Source: Acanthamoeba castellanii str. Neff
Taxonomy: Eukaryota; Discosea; Longamoebia; Acanthamoebidae
DNA length: 64,000 nucleotides
Assembly: GCF_000313135.1 (NCBI RefSeq)
Contig: NW_004457598.1
Span: 250,069 to 314,068 of the forward strand
Reading direction: 5' to 3'
Within the stretch, counting starts at the first letter, position 1. Each line of letters opens with the position of its first letter. A model generated the notes under the pieces. That model was not told the origin of the DNA. It worked only from the letters and a program-made list of their open reading frames with translations, and ran no database searches. The position numbers and the translations under genes were made by a program. Positions 9,586 to 20,128 of the stretch are shown here, piece by piece.

Positions 9586-12457
9586 TCAGTGTCCGCCCCT
9601 GCTGCGCTCGTGCACCGCTGCGTACTCCGAGTCCTTTGAGCACACCTTCTGCAAGCCCAGCCCACCTTGCCACGCGCACGACACAACACACGACACACAC
9701 GATAGGAATTGAGTTGGACCTTGCCAAGGTGTGGGGTCGCGCTTTGGGCTTGACGTACTCTTGCCGGACTTGGTGGCTTGTGGCGAGTCAAGAAAGGCGA
9801 GGAGGTCGGGGAAGCAGTGGACGTCCTTGCCCACCTGTACGTTGAATCCGCTCTCGGTGCGCAGCACTCGCAAGTGTCGCGCCTTGCCCTTGTCCTGCCG
9901 CCGCCCAACAGCCCGCGCGGCCCCGCCGCCAGGTATGAGTGAGCAGTCGACAACGAAGAAAACGAAGAAAACGGAAAAGAAGACAGCTTGCATACCTCGC
10001 GACTGATGGTGACACAGGAAGGGTCCTTCGCGGACAGCCGCAGAATGAATCCCTTTTTCTTGGAGGCCAGCCGTCGCTCGGCTTCCTTTGCTTCTATCGT
10101 GCCGTGGAAGCACCTGTGCAAGAAAAACGATCACAATCACAATCGATGGTTCGTTTTTTGGCTTGGTGAGGGTTTGATTAGGGTTGGTTGGTTGTGTACC
10201 CTGTCTTGCAAAGCTCAGAGAACTGACAGAAGTGTTGGGTTGAATGGAAGGAATGCATGGAATGATCGTTAAAAAGTTGAGAAGAGCAGGGCAGGCTGCG
10301 ATTGGGTAGTCCACCGTACCTTTGTGAGGATGATAGGCCGAAAGGGGCCGAAGAGGTGCGTGAATCGGCCGAAGCTCTCGAGCAACACGGTCCACTCCTG
10401 TCTGTCCCGGCTCCTCGTCATGTCTTCGTTTTGCACAGCTGAGGAATCGACCCCCCGCCCAAACCACGAGAACCGCATGACACGTCAGCATCGCAGTGTG
10501 AGCTCACCACCGCCTTGGAGGGTGGAGAGGCAAACCGAGGAGGAGCTGGGCGCATTTGGCTTCGGGCGTCTGGGCGTAGAGCTTGAGGGGAAGCTTGGGC
10601 TTGGCGTAGCGGTGGAACGCCTCCAGGAACCGGTCCCAGGTCACAGCCCACGGGTAGTGCTGCCCGTCCAGCGTACGATGTGAAGGCGGTGAAGTGGAGT
10701 GTACATTCCTAGTGAGCCAAGGGATGGGGTGAGGAATGCGTGGTATGGAATGCACTCCACATACCTTGGGTCGCAGCTCCCGCCAAAAGGTGCGAGCCGA
10801 GGAGTGTGACAGGGACAGGTCCACCACGACGCCGTCGAGGCGCATCAGCACCTCCGCAAAGCACGGCCGCGCGTCGCGGTCGTGATGCCAGCACTCGCGC
10901 AGTAGCTCCGCCACCGCCTCCGGCACAGCGTCAATGAGCGCCGGCCTCTGCTTCCCGTCTGTGCACACACACCACCCACATCAGCGTGTGGATTTCCAAA
11001 AGGCCAAGGCCAGTAGTAGCAGTAGTAGTACGAACCCACAACCGCGTGATGCAGCTTCTTGATGCTGTCGATTTCCTTGAAGGGCTTCACGCGCGTGAAC
11101 AGCTCCTGTTCATTCATTTTAGAGTTTGAATACAAATCTGGTGAGCCAGACGTTTGGCGCGAAGTGAATGACCCAAACGAGAGTGTGTACCGACAAAAGT
11201 ACGGCGTAGGCGTAGATGTCCGACTTCTCGCTCGCCGGCATACCCTCGAGCACTTCCGGGGCCTTGTCATAGTAAAATGAGCAAACAAAGCTTGGGCCGC
11301 GAGGCCGATGAAGGCATGCGTACGAGATAGATGGCGGTGCCGGTGACAGTGTCCTTGGGCGGCGCGTCGGGGTCGTAGGTCTCCTTGACGCACGACAGAC
11401 CGAAGTCGCAGACCTTCACGTTGCCCTCGGGCGTCACCTGAACGCAACAATCCAACCACACACCATTGAGGTCAGGTCGCTCGTTCATCCACTTAGTCAC
11501 AAAGGAAGGCATCATCATGTCCAGACGTACCAGGACGTTGGCCGGCTTGAGGTCGCGGTGTATGATCGGGTCCGGCTGCAAGCAGTGCAACCAGTTCATG
11601 CCTTTGGGGAGAGCGTGAATACAAAAAATATATATATTATAATATTAGTATAAAAGTGGCTGGGCTGAAACCTTGGGCGATGCCCTTGGCGATGTTGAGC
11701 TTCTGGCGGATGCTCATCTCGACCGCGGGGTCGTGGATTATCGCGTTCAGGTCGCGCCCGGCCACGAATTCGGTGACGATCGCCAATTTACTCTTCTCCG
11801 AGCACACGCCCATCAGCAGCAGAATGCTGGGGTGCCTCAGCGCTCTGCGACGCCACGACACGCCACGACCCCACACACGACATTCATCATCATCAGTTGA
11901 TTGCGACGATCAAGTCTATCATAGATCGGGCGAGGAGTCGGCGAACCGCATGATGTCGGCTTCGCGCTGCAGAGACTCGATCTGGCTCTCGTCCATTCCA
12001 TTTCGGTTGCCCAGCACTTTGATGGCCACCTGCGACCCTCGGCACATTCCCTGGGCACGCGCTGTAGTCAGTGGTGGTGGTTGGGGGGGGGATGAAGGTG
12101 CGGTGCTCAATACCTTGTAGACGGTGCCGTGGTGCCCCTGAGCGATGACCTCGTCCTTGCTGTAGTGCAGCTCTTCGGGCCGGATGGCGCCGTTTTCCCA
12201 TCCCTGCCGCCGACAAACAAAAGTTGTGGCATCATCAGAACAAACTAACCCTAAACTCAGTAACTGTGTGAACTTGGTCACCACGTGAACGGACCGTGAA
12301 AAAGAATGAAGAGGACACGGCAAGGAAGAACGAAGAGGGAGGAAAGAGGGGAGTACTTGCCAAAGACTGGTCGGGTGTCTTGTTCAGAGAGCAGTTGGGT
12401 CAGGGTCTTGACCCCGCTGTCCAGAAAGAATTGCCTCTTCTCGGCGAGCGTTGCCAT
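9586..12457 (-). CDS. SHK-type protein kinase with C-terminal SH2 domain
   Basis: Starts at 12457 with MATLAEKRQFFLDSGVKTL. The kinase domain follows in many small exons: glycine loop (IAQGHHGTVYKG), VAIKVLGN with the ATP-site lysine, LRHPSILLLMGVC, IIHRDLKPANVL, KVCDFGLSCVKE, PEVLEGMPASEKSDIYAYAV, then CWHHDRDARPCFAEVL. The catalytic Lys, HRD and DFG residues are intact. A linker (PWAVTWDRFLEAFHRYAKP, ESFGRFTHLFGPFRP) leads to an SH2 domain (CFHGTIEAKEAERRL, FILRLSAKDPSCVTISR, NVQVGKDVHCF). It ends SEYAAVHERSRGGH with a stop at 9586. Gly-His-His in the ATP loop is unusual. First of three tandem leftward paralogs, separated from the next by 301 bases. The first splice after exon 1 is uncertain. 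Confidence 0.9.
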
Positions 12458-12758
12458 CTTTTGCTGTGCGGGTGCTACTTGAACTGTTCAAGCGTTTGCT
12501 TTGGTGTGTTGTTGTTGGTTGTGGGGCTGTGTCTCTATTTGAACTGCGCAGCGAGCTTGGGGGTGTGGTCGACAATGTTGTGCACCCGGTTGCGCCAGTC
12601 TCCTGCTAAACGAATCAACTCCGCTTCGCCTGGCAATGGTTTAGCTCGGCCACAGACGGAGCGCAAGCAAAACGCAAAACCGGCACTGCCGGTGCGCATC
12701 CAGACGGTGAAAAATACAGATAAGCGAAACAGAACCCGGAAGGAGGGGGTAGAGGGGT
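12458..12758. other. intergenic region between tandem SHK kinase genes
   Basis: These 301 bases hold the promoter of the 9586-12457 kinase and the 3' end of the next one. A leftward open stretch (12535-12720) reads plausibly (GEAELIRLAGDWRNR) but has no start, family or conserved counterpart, so I do not call it coding. Confidence 0.4.
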
Positions 12759-15700
12759 TCAGGCGTCGATGCTGAGCTCGTCCAGGCTTTTCGAGACGTG
12801 GAGCAGGGGCGAGGGCTCGTAGTTGGAGCGGTCGAGCGGCACGTCGTGGTGTACGGCAGCGAAGGGCGAATCCTTGTTGCACACCTTTGTGAGGTGCAGG
12901 CCGCCTTGTTATTGGGTGAAAGAAAAGAAAAACGTCAGCACACACGATGCGACACGCGACACGCAACACACAACACGCAACACACACGTACCCTTTTTGG
13001 TGCGCTCCTTGGCCTGGGGCGACATGAGGAAGTCGATGAGCGACGGGAAGCTGTAGACCTCCTTCCCGATCTGCACGTTGAAGCCGTTGGGCTTCTTGGC
13101 GATTCTCTGGTGCTTGTAGCCTTCGGCCGTCTTCCGGCTGATGGTCACGCAGGTGTCGTTGTTCGCCGACACCCGCAGGAGGAAGCCCTTCTTCATGCTC
13201 GCCAGCCGGCGCTCGGCCTCCTTGGAGTCGATCAGACCGTGGAAGCACCCAGCCTTGCACAGCTCGTCGAACTGGTACATGTAGACACGTTAAAAAAATG
13301 AAGAGCGAAGAGTAAAGAACGAAGAACGAAGCGAAGAGAAAAAGAACGAAGAAGAACGAAGGTGCGTACATCGCTGAGGATGGTGGGTCGGAGCGGGCCG
13401 AAAATGTGAAGGAAGCGAGCGTAGCTCTCAAGAGTAACGGCGAACCTCTTGTTGGTGTCGCTCGTCGTGATGTCCTTGCTCGCCACCGCTGCATCGAAGA
13501 AGGTGAGTCCGTGCGCTGGCGTGGTGTGCGTGTGCGGTGGTGCGTGTGCACGGTGCAGGGAGAGAGTGTTACCGAGAATGAGCTTGGCGCACTGAATCAT
13601 GGTGGAGTCGGGCGAGAGGGCGGTGGGCTTCATGTTCATGTGCTCTCCGAATGCCAGGATGAAGTTGTCCCACTCCACCATCCACGGCAGATGCTCGGCA
13701 TCCTGCAGCGCAAACCGATGAATGCGCCGTCAGCCCAATGTGCCAAGAATCGCGATGCATTCCAAACATTCGCCGCCGCATTGGGCCTCTGGCCGCGCGC
13801 AACAGGGAAACAGAGGGCGTGCGCGTACGAGTGTGTGAAGCCGCTTCCAGAGCACACGGCCGGCCACGTCCCGGATGGTGTTATCGACAATGATGTCGTC
13901 CCAGCGGGTCAGGATCTCGGCGAAGCTCGGCCTGGCGTAGCGGTCCTTGAGCCAGCAGTCGCGGATGAGCTTGACCACGTTGTCGGGAACGCCTTCGGGA
14001 ATGGGCGGCCGCTCGTCGCGATCTGTGTTCCCATCCACGATGTGAGGAATGTCGTGGAATGTGTGACAATGATGGTGGCGATGGGGTAGTACCGACGACG
14101 GTCTCACAGAAGAGCTGGAAGGAGTTCATGTGCGCGAATGGCTTGCCCTGGCGCGCAAAGAGCTCCTATCGGGTTGAATCGAGAGAGAAAAGGAACAGGA
14201 ATGCAAACGTTTAAGTCAAAGAATGTCGCAGTCATCAAACAAAACAGAGCGTGTGAGGAAAGTGTGGTACCCAGAGAAGCATGCCGTACGCGTACACGTC
14301 GGATTTCTCGCTCGCGGGAATACCGCACAAAATCTCCGGCGCCTGTACCAAACGTTAGTGTGTGCAATGGTGCGTGTGCGGTGCGTGCAGTGAGTGAGGC
14401 ATGGTACCATGTAGACCGGAGTGCCGACGGCCTTGTCTTTGAGGGGACCCTTGGGGTCGAACTTCTCCTTGGCACACGACAGACCAAAGTCGCACACCTT
14501 CACGTTGCCCTCGCGTGTGATCTGTCGAGTGTCGTGTCGTTGGTTGTGTTGTGTTGTGCGTTGTGTGGTTGTTGTTGTGTGGTCAGCCAAAACGCGCTCG
14601 AGCGTACAGCGAGAGAATAGGGGTGCCAAGAAGAAAATGTTGGCAAAAAACTATGTACCAACACGTTAGGGGGCTTGAGATCGCGGTGAATGATAGGCTC
14701 GGGCTTCAGGCAGTGCAGCCAATTCATTCCTGATTGGTGCACGCACGACATACATGTTGGAAAACAGGTTAACATTTCGGAGATAAACGCCCAACACCGG
14801 GAACAAGAATAAGAAACCAGAACAGATAACAAGGAACAAGTTGAGGACGCGAGGGTGGCGAATGTGCGTGTGCGTGCGTGTGTGTCGTGTGTGTCGTGTG
14901 TGTCGTGTGCGTGCGTGTGTGTCGTGTGTGTGTCGTGTGTGTGTGTGTGTACCCTGAGCAATGCCCTTGGCGATGTGGAAGCGCTGTCGGTTGGAGATGG
15001 GGATGGAGCGGTCGTGGACGATCGAACCGAGGTCGCGACCCTCGACGTATTCCATGACGACGGCGAGGTTGTCCTTCTCCGTGCACACGCCCATGAGCAA
15101 CAGAATGCACGGATGCCGCAGCGCCCTGTTGTTGAAGAGTTTGTGGTTGTGGTTGTGGTTGTGGTTGTGGTTACAGAGCGGCAGCTGTGTGTGATTGGAA
15201 ACAGGGGCGGCGGCGTACTTCATGATTTCGACTTCTCGCTTGAGCTCCTCGATCTTCTGCTGGGTGAGCTGCTGGTTGTGCAGCACCTTGATCGCCACGG
15301 GATAGCCTCTGCATCGGCCCTACACCCGAAAACGATAAGTGCCAATTCATGTTTTTTTTAAAAAAGTGACTTGTATTATTTATTTGTCTATTATTATTTA
15401 TTTTATCTTCTACACTCATATTTTATTCTTATGCTTACTCGAACGGGAAGAGGGTAGAAGAAGAGAGACGAGACGAGTGGTGGTTACCTTGTAGACGGTG
15501 CCGTAGTTGCCACGAGCGATTTCATCTTCCCTCCTGTACTCGAGCTCAGAAGCTCGAATCAGCGTGCTGCCCGTTTCCTGTGAGGTTAAAAAAGAAATGG
15601 GACGATTAGATGACAACACAATGCAAATCATGAATTAAAATTTATATTGCGCAATCAGCGGCTCTCTTAGGGATCATGCAAAGTTGCAAAAGCATCTTCT

Positions 15701-15924
15701 CCCTTTCGGAGATGGACATTGAATGGATGGATACCAAGACAAAGTCGCAATTCTCGGGGGAACAAACACAAATGCAAGTGATGCTGTCGTACCCACTCTC
15801 TTTGTTTGCGACGGTCCTCTTCCTGATTGCGGCGTTGTTTGTTGAGGCGAGTCACGGTGGCCCGTTCATCTTCGCTGTCGTCGAAGAAGGGCTCGGCATC
15901 CGCCGTTTTGTTCTGGTAGTCCAT
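12759..15924 (-). CDS. SHK-type protein kinase with C-terminal SH2 domain
   Basis: The first exon is acidic then basic and ends QREW before a GTACGA donor. The next starts ETGSTLIRASELEYRRED, a junction shared with the paralog at 16228-18738. The kinase has IARGNYGTVYKG, VAIKVLHNQQLTQQKIEEL, LRHPCILLLMGVC, IIHRDLKPPNVL, CDFGLSCAKEKF, VGTPVYM and CWLKDRYARPSFAEIL, with the catalytic residues intact. The linker reads PWMVEWDNFILAFG and LESYARFLHIFGPLRP, and the SH2 has CFHGLIDSKEAERRL, FLLRVSANNDTCVTISR and NVQIGKEVYSF. It ends SKSLDELSIDA with stop at 12759-12761. The start is doubtful: the frame is open back to about 16050 without an upstream ATG, so either 15924 is right or a 5' exon was missed. 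Confidence 0.87.
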
Positions 15925-16227
15925 CTCTGCGTTGAGCTGGGGTGCTGACGATGCCTTCTTCCTCTTGCCCAGCGTTGGCGATGTCACTTGTCTCGCGGCC
16001 TCCAGCCTGTCACACACCTCCTTTGGGTCGCGCACAGTCACGTTGTGGTCCGTTTATGTTGTCGCCCCCTGTGCGCACTCTTCTCCGCGTTGTGGGCCGA
16101 AGCTTCTCTCTTTTCGTTTTATTTGTTTCAATTAATAAAACATTACTAAAATTAATTCGAATTCTTGCAATTCTTGGCCGAGGAAGAAGAGGAAGGTGCG
16201 TGGCTGGTGGTTGTTGAGGAACTGGTC
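15925..16227. other. intergenic or 5' exon sequence between SHK kinases
   Basis: About 300 bases between two leftward kinases. The first 130 bases continue the downstream kinase frame (EVCDRLEAARQVTSPTLGKR) without an ATG, which may be coding if a 5' exon exists. The rest, 16060-16200, is AT-richer with AATAAAACATTAC-like sequence and likely contains the polyadenylation region of the upstream kinase and a promoter. Confidence 0.4.
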
Positions 16228-18738
16228 TTAGTAGGGAGGCTGGCTCTTGCTGGGTCCGCTCATGAGCTTGGAGAGCTGGTCCTCGAGATCGGCCGCGTCG
16301 ACGTAGCTGGAGCTCTCCTCGGGCACCTCCATGTGCACCCTGGCGTACTCCGAGTCCTTGGAGCAGATCTTCTTCAGGTGGAGGCCGCCCTTCTTGGTGC
16401 GCTCGCGCGCCTGCGGCGAGTCGAGGAAGTCGAGCACCGTGGTGAAGGAGAAGATGTCCTTCCCGATCTGCACGTTGTAGCCGTCGTCCTTCCTGAGAAC
16501 CCTCTGATGCTGGAAGACGCCGTTGACCTTCCTGCTGATGGTGATGCAGGCGTCCTTCGACGACAGACGCAGCAGGTAGCCCTTCTTCAGCGCCGCTAAC
16601 CGCCTCTCGGCCTCCTTGGCCTCAATCATTCCATGCCAGCACCTACATGTGTCGAATCGTGTCGAGTAGAGTCGTGTCGTCGATGAGTTACTACGACGAG
16701 TTACATCAACCATTGGGGCGGGGGAAACGTACCCTCGCTTGCAGATCTCGTCGAACTCGGCGAGGATGGTGGACCGCAGAGGGCCGAACACCTTGAGGAA
16801 CCTCGCAAAGCTCTCGCAGGTGACGACGTACTTCTTGTTGCTGTCGCCCGCCGTCTGGTCCTTGTCCTCCTCCGCTGGGTTGTTGACACAATGGCGCTCT
16901 CTTCAGTACATTGCAATGGCGATGATGGTTCGCGCGACACCTAGCACTCAATAGGGGATTTCGGGGGCATACCGAGAGCCAACTTGGCGCACTTGTAGGT
17001 GGTGGTCTCGGGTCCCAGGGTCGACGGGTTCAGGCTGTAGTACTGGCAAAAGGCCAGCGCGAAGTTGTCCCAATCCACTACCCACGGGTAGTGGGCCGTC
17101 GACTATAGGAAAAGGAAAAGGAAAGAAATGGGCGATGAGCGAAACACACGGCACTCGAGAGGGAGAAGGAGAGAGTCATACCTCCTTCCGCCTCAGACGC
17201 TTGTAGAGCGCGCGGCCCTCGAGGTCCTTGACGACGTTGTCCACGACAATGTCGTCCAACCGATCGAGGATCTCGGAGAAGCTGGGCCTGAAGTGTCTGT
17301 CCGGGTGCCAGCAGTCCTTGATCAGTTTTCGGATGTTGCTGGGGATATCTTCGGTCATCGGGGGCCTCTCGTGTCTGGCGCGAGTGCAACACGGAACACG
17401 GATAACGTCAGCGTTGGTGGCGAATCCAAAGATCACATGTGGTGTGTGTGGGTGGTGTGCGCGTGTGCGTGCGCGTGCTCGCTCGCTCATGGCTATGGGA
17501 AGGGCACCGGTCGATGACGGCGTCGCAGAAAGCATCGAAAGTAGGAATCTCACTGAACGGCCTGCCCTTTCGCATGAACAGCTCCCAGAGCAGCACGGCG
17601 TAGGCGTAGACGTCTGACTTCTCGCTCGATGGCACACCGCACAGGATTTCGGGGGCCTTGTCGCGTAGAGAGCAACACGAATACATGTCAACATCGATGC
17701 CACGAACAACTCGATCGAAGGCGAGGGCACAGCATGGTACCATGTAGACGGGGGTGCCGACGGCCTTGTCCTTGGGTGGCGCCTTGGGGTCGAACCTCTC
17801 CTTGACACACGACAGACCGAAATCGCACACCTTCACGTTGCCCTCCTTGGTCACCAGGATGTTGGCCGGCTTGAGGTCGCGGTGAATGATGGGCTCGGGC
17901 TTCAGGCAGTGCAACCAGTTCATTCCTGATAGATGATGGCGATGATGACGGTGATGATGATGAAGCGGAAGAAGAGGAATGAGGGTGAGCGTCAATGCGC
18001 GCGAAAGTTGTAGGCGGAATGTTGATGGCGAGGGTGCGTGGGTGTACCCTGAGCGATGCCCTTGGCGATGTGGAGCTTCTGCTTGGTGGAGATATCGACG
18101 GAGCGGTCGTGGACGATGGTGCCAAGGTCGCGACCCTCGACATACTCCATGACGACGGCGAGGTTGTCCTTCTCCGTGCACACGCCCATGAGCAACAGGA
18201 TGCACGGATGCCGCAGCGCCCTGTTATTGAAGAGATTCGGGAAATGAGGAGACGTGAGATGGTGCATTGAGACAAAAACCGATTGAGCAACTACGCGTTT
18301 CGATGTTGGGGCCAGGAATGGCGTACTTCATGATTTCGACTTCTCGCTTGAGCTCCTCGATCTTCTGCTGGGTGAGCTGCTGGTTGTGCAGCACCTTGAT
18401 CGCCACGGGGAAGCCTCTGCACCGCCCCTTGTAGACCGTACCGTAGTTGCCCCTCGCGATCTCGTCATCTCTTCGGTACTCGAGCTCGGATGCCCTGATG
18501 AGGGTGCTTCCGGTCTCCTGCAGATGAGAAGGGGTGAGCACAAAATGCAATGCGCTACACAAATTATGGAGCAATGCGAGTTCCCAAGCGAATGAAGGGG
18601 TAAATCACGTTGCCCCAGTGCCGAACGGTCACCCCAGATTACAAACGAACGCTGTACCCATTCTCTATGAATCTTGGCAGCCTCCTGGTCTCCCTTCTTG
18701 AGGAGTTGCAGTCTCTCGAGCGACGTTTTTCTTTCCAT
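16228..18738 (-). CDS. SHK-type protein kinase with C-terminal SH2 domain
   Basis: The start at 18738 reads MERKTSLERLQLLKKGDQEA, then IHREW and a GTACAG donor. The kinase domain matches the 12759-15924 copy almost word for word: ETGSTLIRASELEYRRDDEI, VAIKVLHNQQLTQQKIEEL, LRHPCILLLMGVCTEKDNL, IIHRDLKPANILVTKEG, KVCDFGLSCVKERFDP, PEILCGVPSSEKSDVYAYAV, CWHPDRHFRPSFSEILDRL. The linker is PWVVDWDNFALAFCQYY and CESFARFLKVFGPLRS. The SH2 reads CWHGMIEAKEAERRL, YLLRLSSKDACITISR and NVQIGKDIFSF. It ends LSKLMSGPSKSQPPY with stop at 16228. All catalytic residues are present. As in its paralogs, the ATP lysine, HRD and DFG lie in separate short exons. Probably the most recent duplicate of its neighbour. 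Confidence 0.9.
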
Positions 18739-19253
18739 TATTGTTTTGCAATTATTTGCGATTGACCCGCTTGTTTGAAGCCGAACGAATCCCTTCTGCT
18801 GACACGCGGCGCGATGGTTCTATCTTCTTCGATCGAGAGGTCTCTTGAAAGATGAGAAAATTGTCGCTTTCCTCCAAAGGCGCGTCGTTCCCTTCTTGTT
18901 TCTTCTTCGACTCTGCCGCCACCTTCGCGTGGCTTTGCTGGCGTGCAGCTCAGCTAATTAATTTGTGGTCGACAACAATTGAACATAATGTTGTTCTGCT
19001 CGATCTCGGCCGAGGTGGTACCAGCACTGACTGGCTATCTCAGTGAGAAGTGGTCGACACAACCTAGACTTCCACTTTTATAGCGCCACACCTCAACAAG
19101 GTGGGAAGTCGAACATGCTTGTACTATGTATCTGTATGCTGTAGGTGATGAAGATGAAGCTGCTCCGGCGATCGCCCAGTCGGCCGAGCGTACAGAGAGC
19201 ACTCAACAAGGAAAGACGCGTCTGTTTATTCACCACGCAGGGTGCTTATGCAC
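18739..19253. other. intergenic region upstream of the SHK cluster
   Basis: 515 bases between the first kinase of the leftward cluster and the SDHAF2 stop codon. It should contain the kinase promoter. A 64-codon rightward frame (18852-19046) has no family resemblance and I treat it as chance. No regulatory motif was recognised. Confidence 0.4.
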
Positions 19254-19724
19254 TCAGTTGAGCTTGCGGTTAGCTGTGGAGTCATAGTTGAGAGGGTTGT
19301 TAAAGGTGTGCTTCTGGATGGCGTGCATGACTTCGTTGTCGAGCTCGGCCGGCGTCTCGACCTTCTTCGTGAGATACAGGAAGAGATCGGGATCGATGCA
19401 GTCCAGGATTTGCTCGAACTGGGCGAGTTGCGTTTCATTCATGGCTTCAAGATTTTGGATCGCGAAGGAGCCGAGGATGAGGTCCGTCTCGAGCATGCCC
19501 CTCTCCTTGCTTCTGAAGAGGAGGCGCTTTCGGCGCGAGTCCAGCTGGCTGTACTTTACATCGTCGTAGGTAGGCAGCTGATTCGTGAAATTGGGCGAAG
19601 ATGATGAAGATGCAGACGATGTAGAGAGCAATCTCGCCGATGTCGGCAAAATCAGCCCTCGCGACACGGGTGCAAACCTGACGGCACTGATAATGTGGGC
19701 TGATGCGACGCTGCTCCTTCTCAT
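19254..19724 (-). CDS. SDHAF2: succinate dehydrogenase assembly factor 2, mitochondrial
   Basis: Single exon of 156 codons, start 19724, stop 19254. The first 45 or so residues are rich in Arg, Ser and Ala and lack acids (MRRSSVASAHIISAVRF, RLLSTSS), a typical mitochondrial targeting peptide. The mature part carries the SdhE/Sdh5 signature: YSQLDSRRKRLLFRSKERGM, then LETDLILGSFA, where the RGM-LE-D motif contacts the flavoprotein subunit, followed by MNETQLAQFEQILDCIDPDL and a Tyr-Leu C-terminal helix. The family promotes covalent attachment of FAD to SDHA in complex II. Length and motif order fit the eukaryotic family. It is divergent from the Rap-GAP gene, with 404 bases between the two starts. 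Confidence 0.95.
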   Translation of the reverse strand: MRRSSVASAHIISAVRFAPVSRGLILPTSARLLSTSSASSSSSPNFTNQLPTYDDVKYSQLDSRRKRLLFRSKERGMLETDLILGSFAIQNLEAMNETQLAQFEQILDCIDPDLFLYLTKKVETPAELDNEVMHAIQKHTFNNPLNYDSTANRKLN

Positions 19725-20128
19725 CTTCGCTGCTCGTTGGGAAAAAATGACTGATTAGAAACGAATCGCAGCCCGCGCAAATTCGAGCAACTCTTGGCGT
19801 TTGCCTGACGTCATCATGACACGTGATGCTGACATCAGCACATTCCATACACATTCCAGCACTAGCTCAGGTTCGTTTTGATTGGTTCGATGTGTGAAAC
19901 CGCGGAGCTACGTCCTCGGCAACAGGACGTCGTCCCCTCCAACCGTTCGGTCCCCAACGACGAGCGAGGACACGCAGACAACTAAACATCTGACGAAAAT
20001 CAATCCATCGAGGGAGGAACGCGAACTCGTTGTCGTCGGCTCGTCCTTCGCTCTTCTGCGGCCTGCAGAGAAGTAATCAAAAAAAGAACGAAAGAGAAAA
20101 GAACGAAAGAGAAGAGAGAACAAAGGCC
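19725..20128. promoter_or_regulatory. bidirectional intergenic region between SDHAF2 and Rap-GAP
   Basis: These 404 bases separate two divergent starts, so both promoters are expected here. The end nearest the Rap-GAP start is purine-rich, with repeated GAACGAAAGAGAA-like units (about 20085-20120). No specific site was identified. Confidence 0.45.

Noticed and set aside
12535..12720. Leftward open stretch with GEAELIRLAGDWRN
   Set aside because: No start, no paralogous counterpart and located in the promoter region of a kinase gene; support is too weak.
18852..19046. Small rightward ORF with some hydrophobic residues
   Set aside because: 64 codons, no homology features, lies in an expected promoter region.
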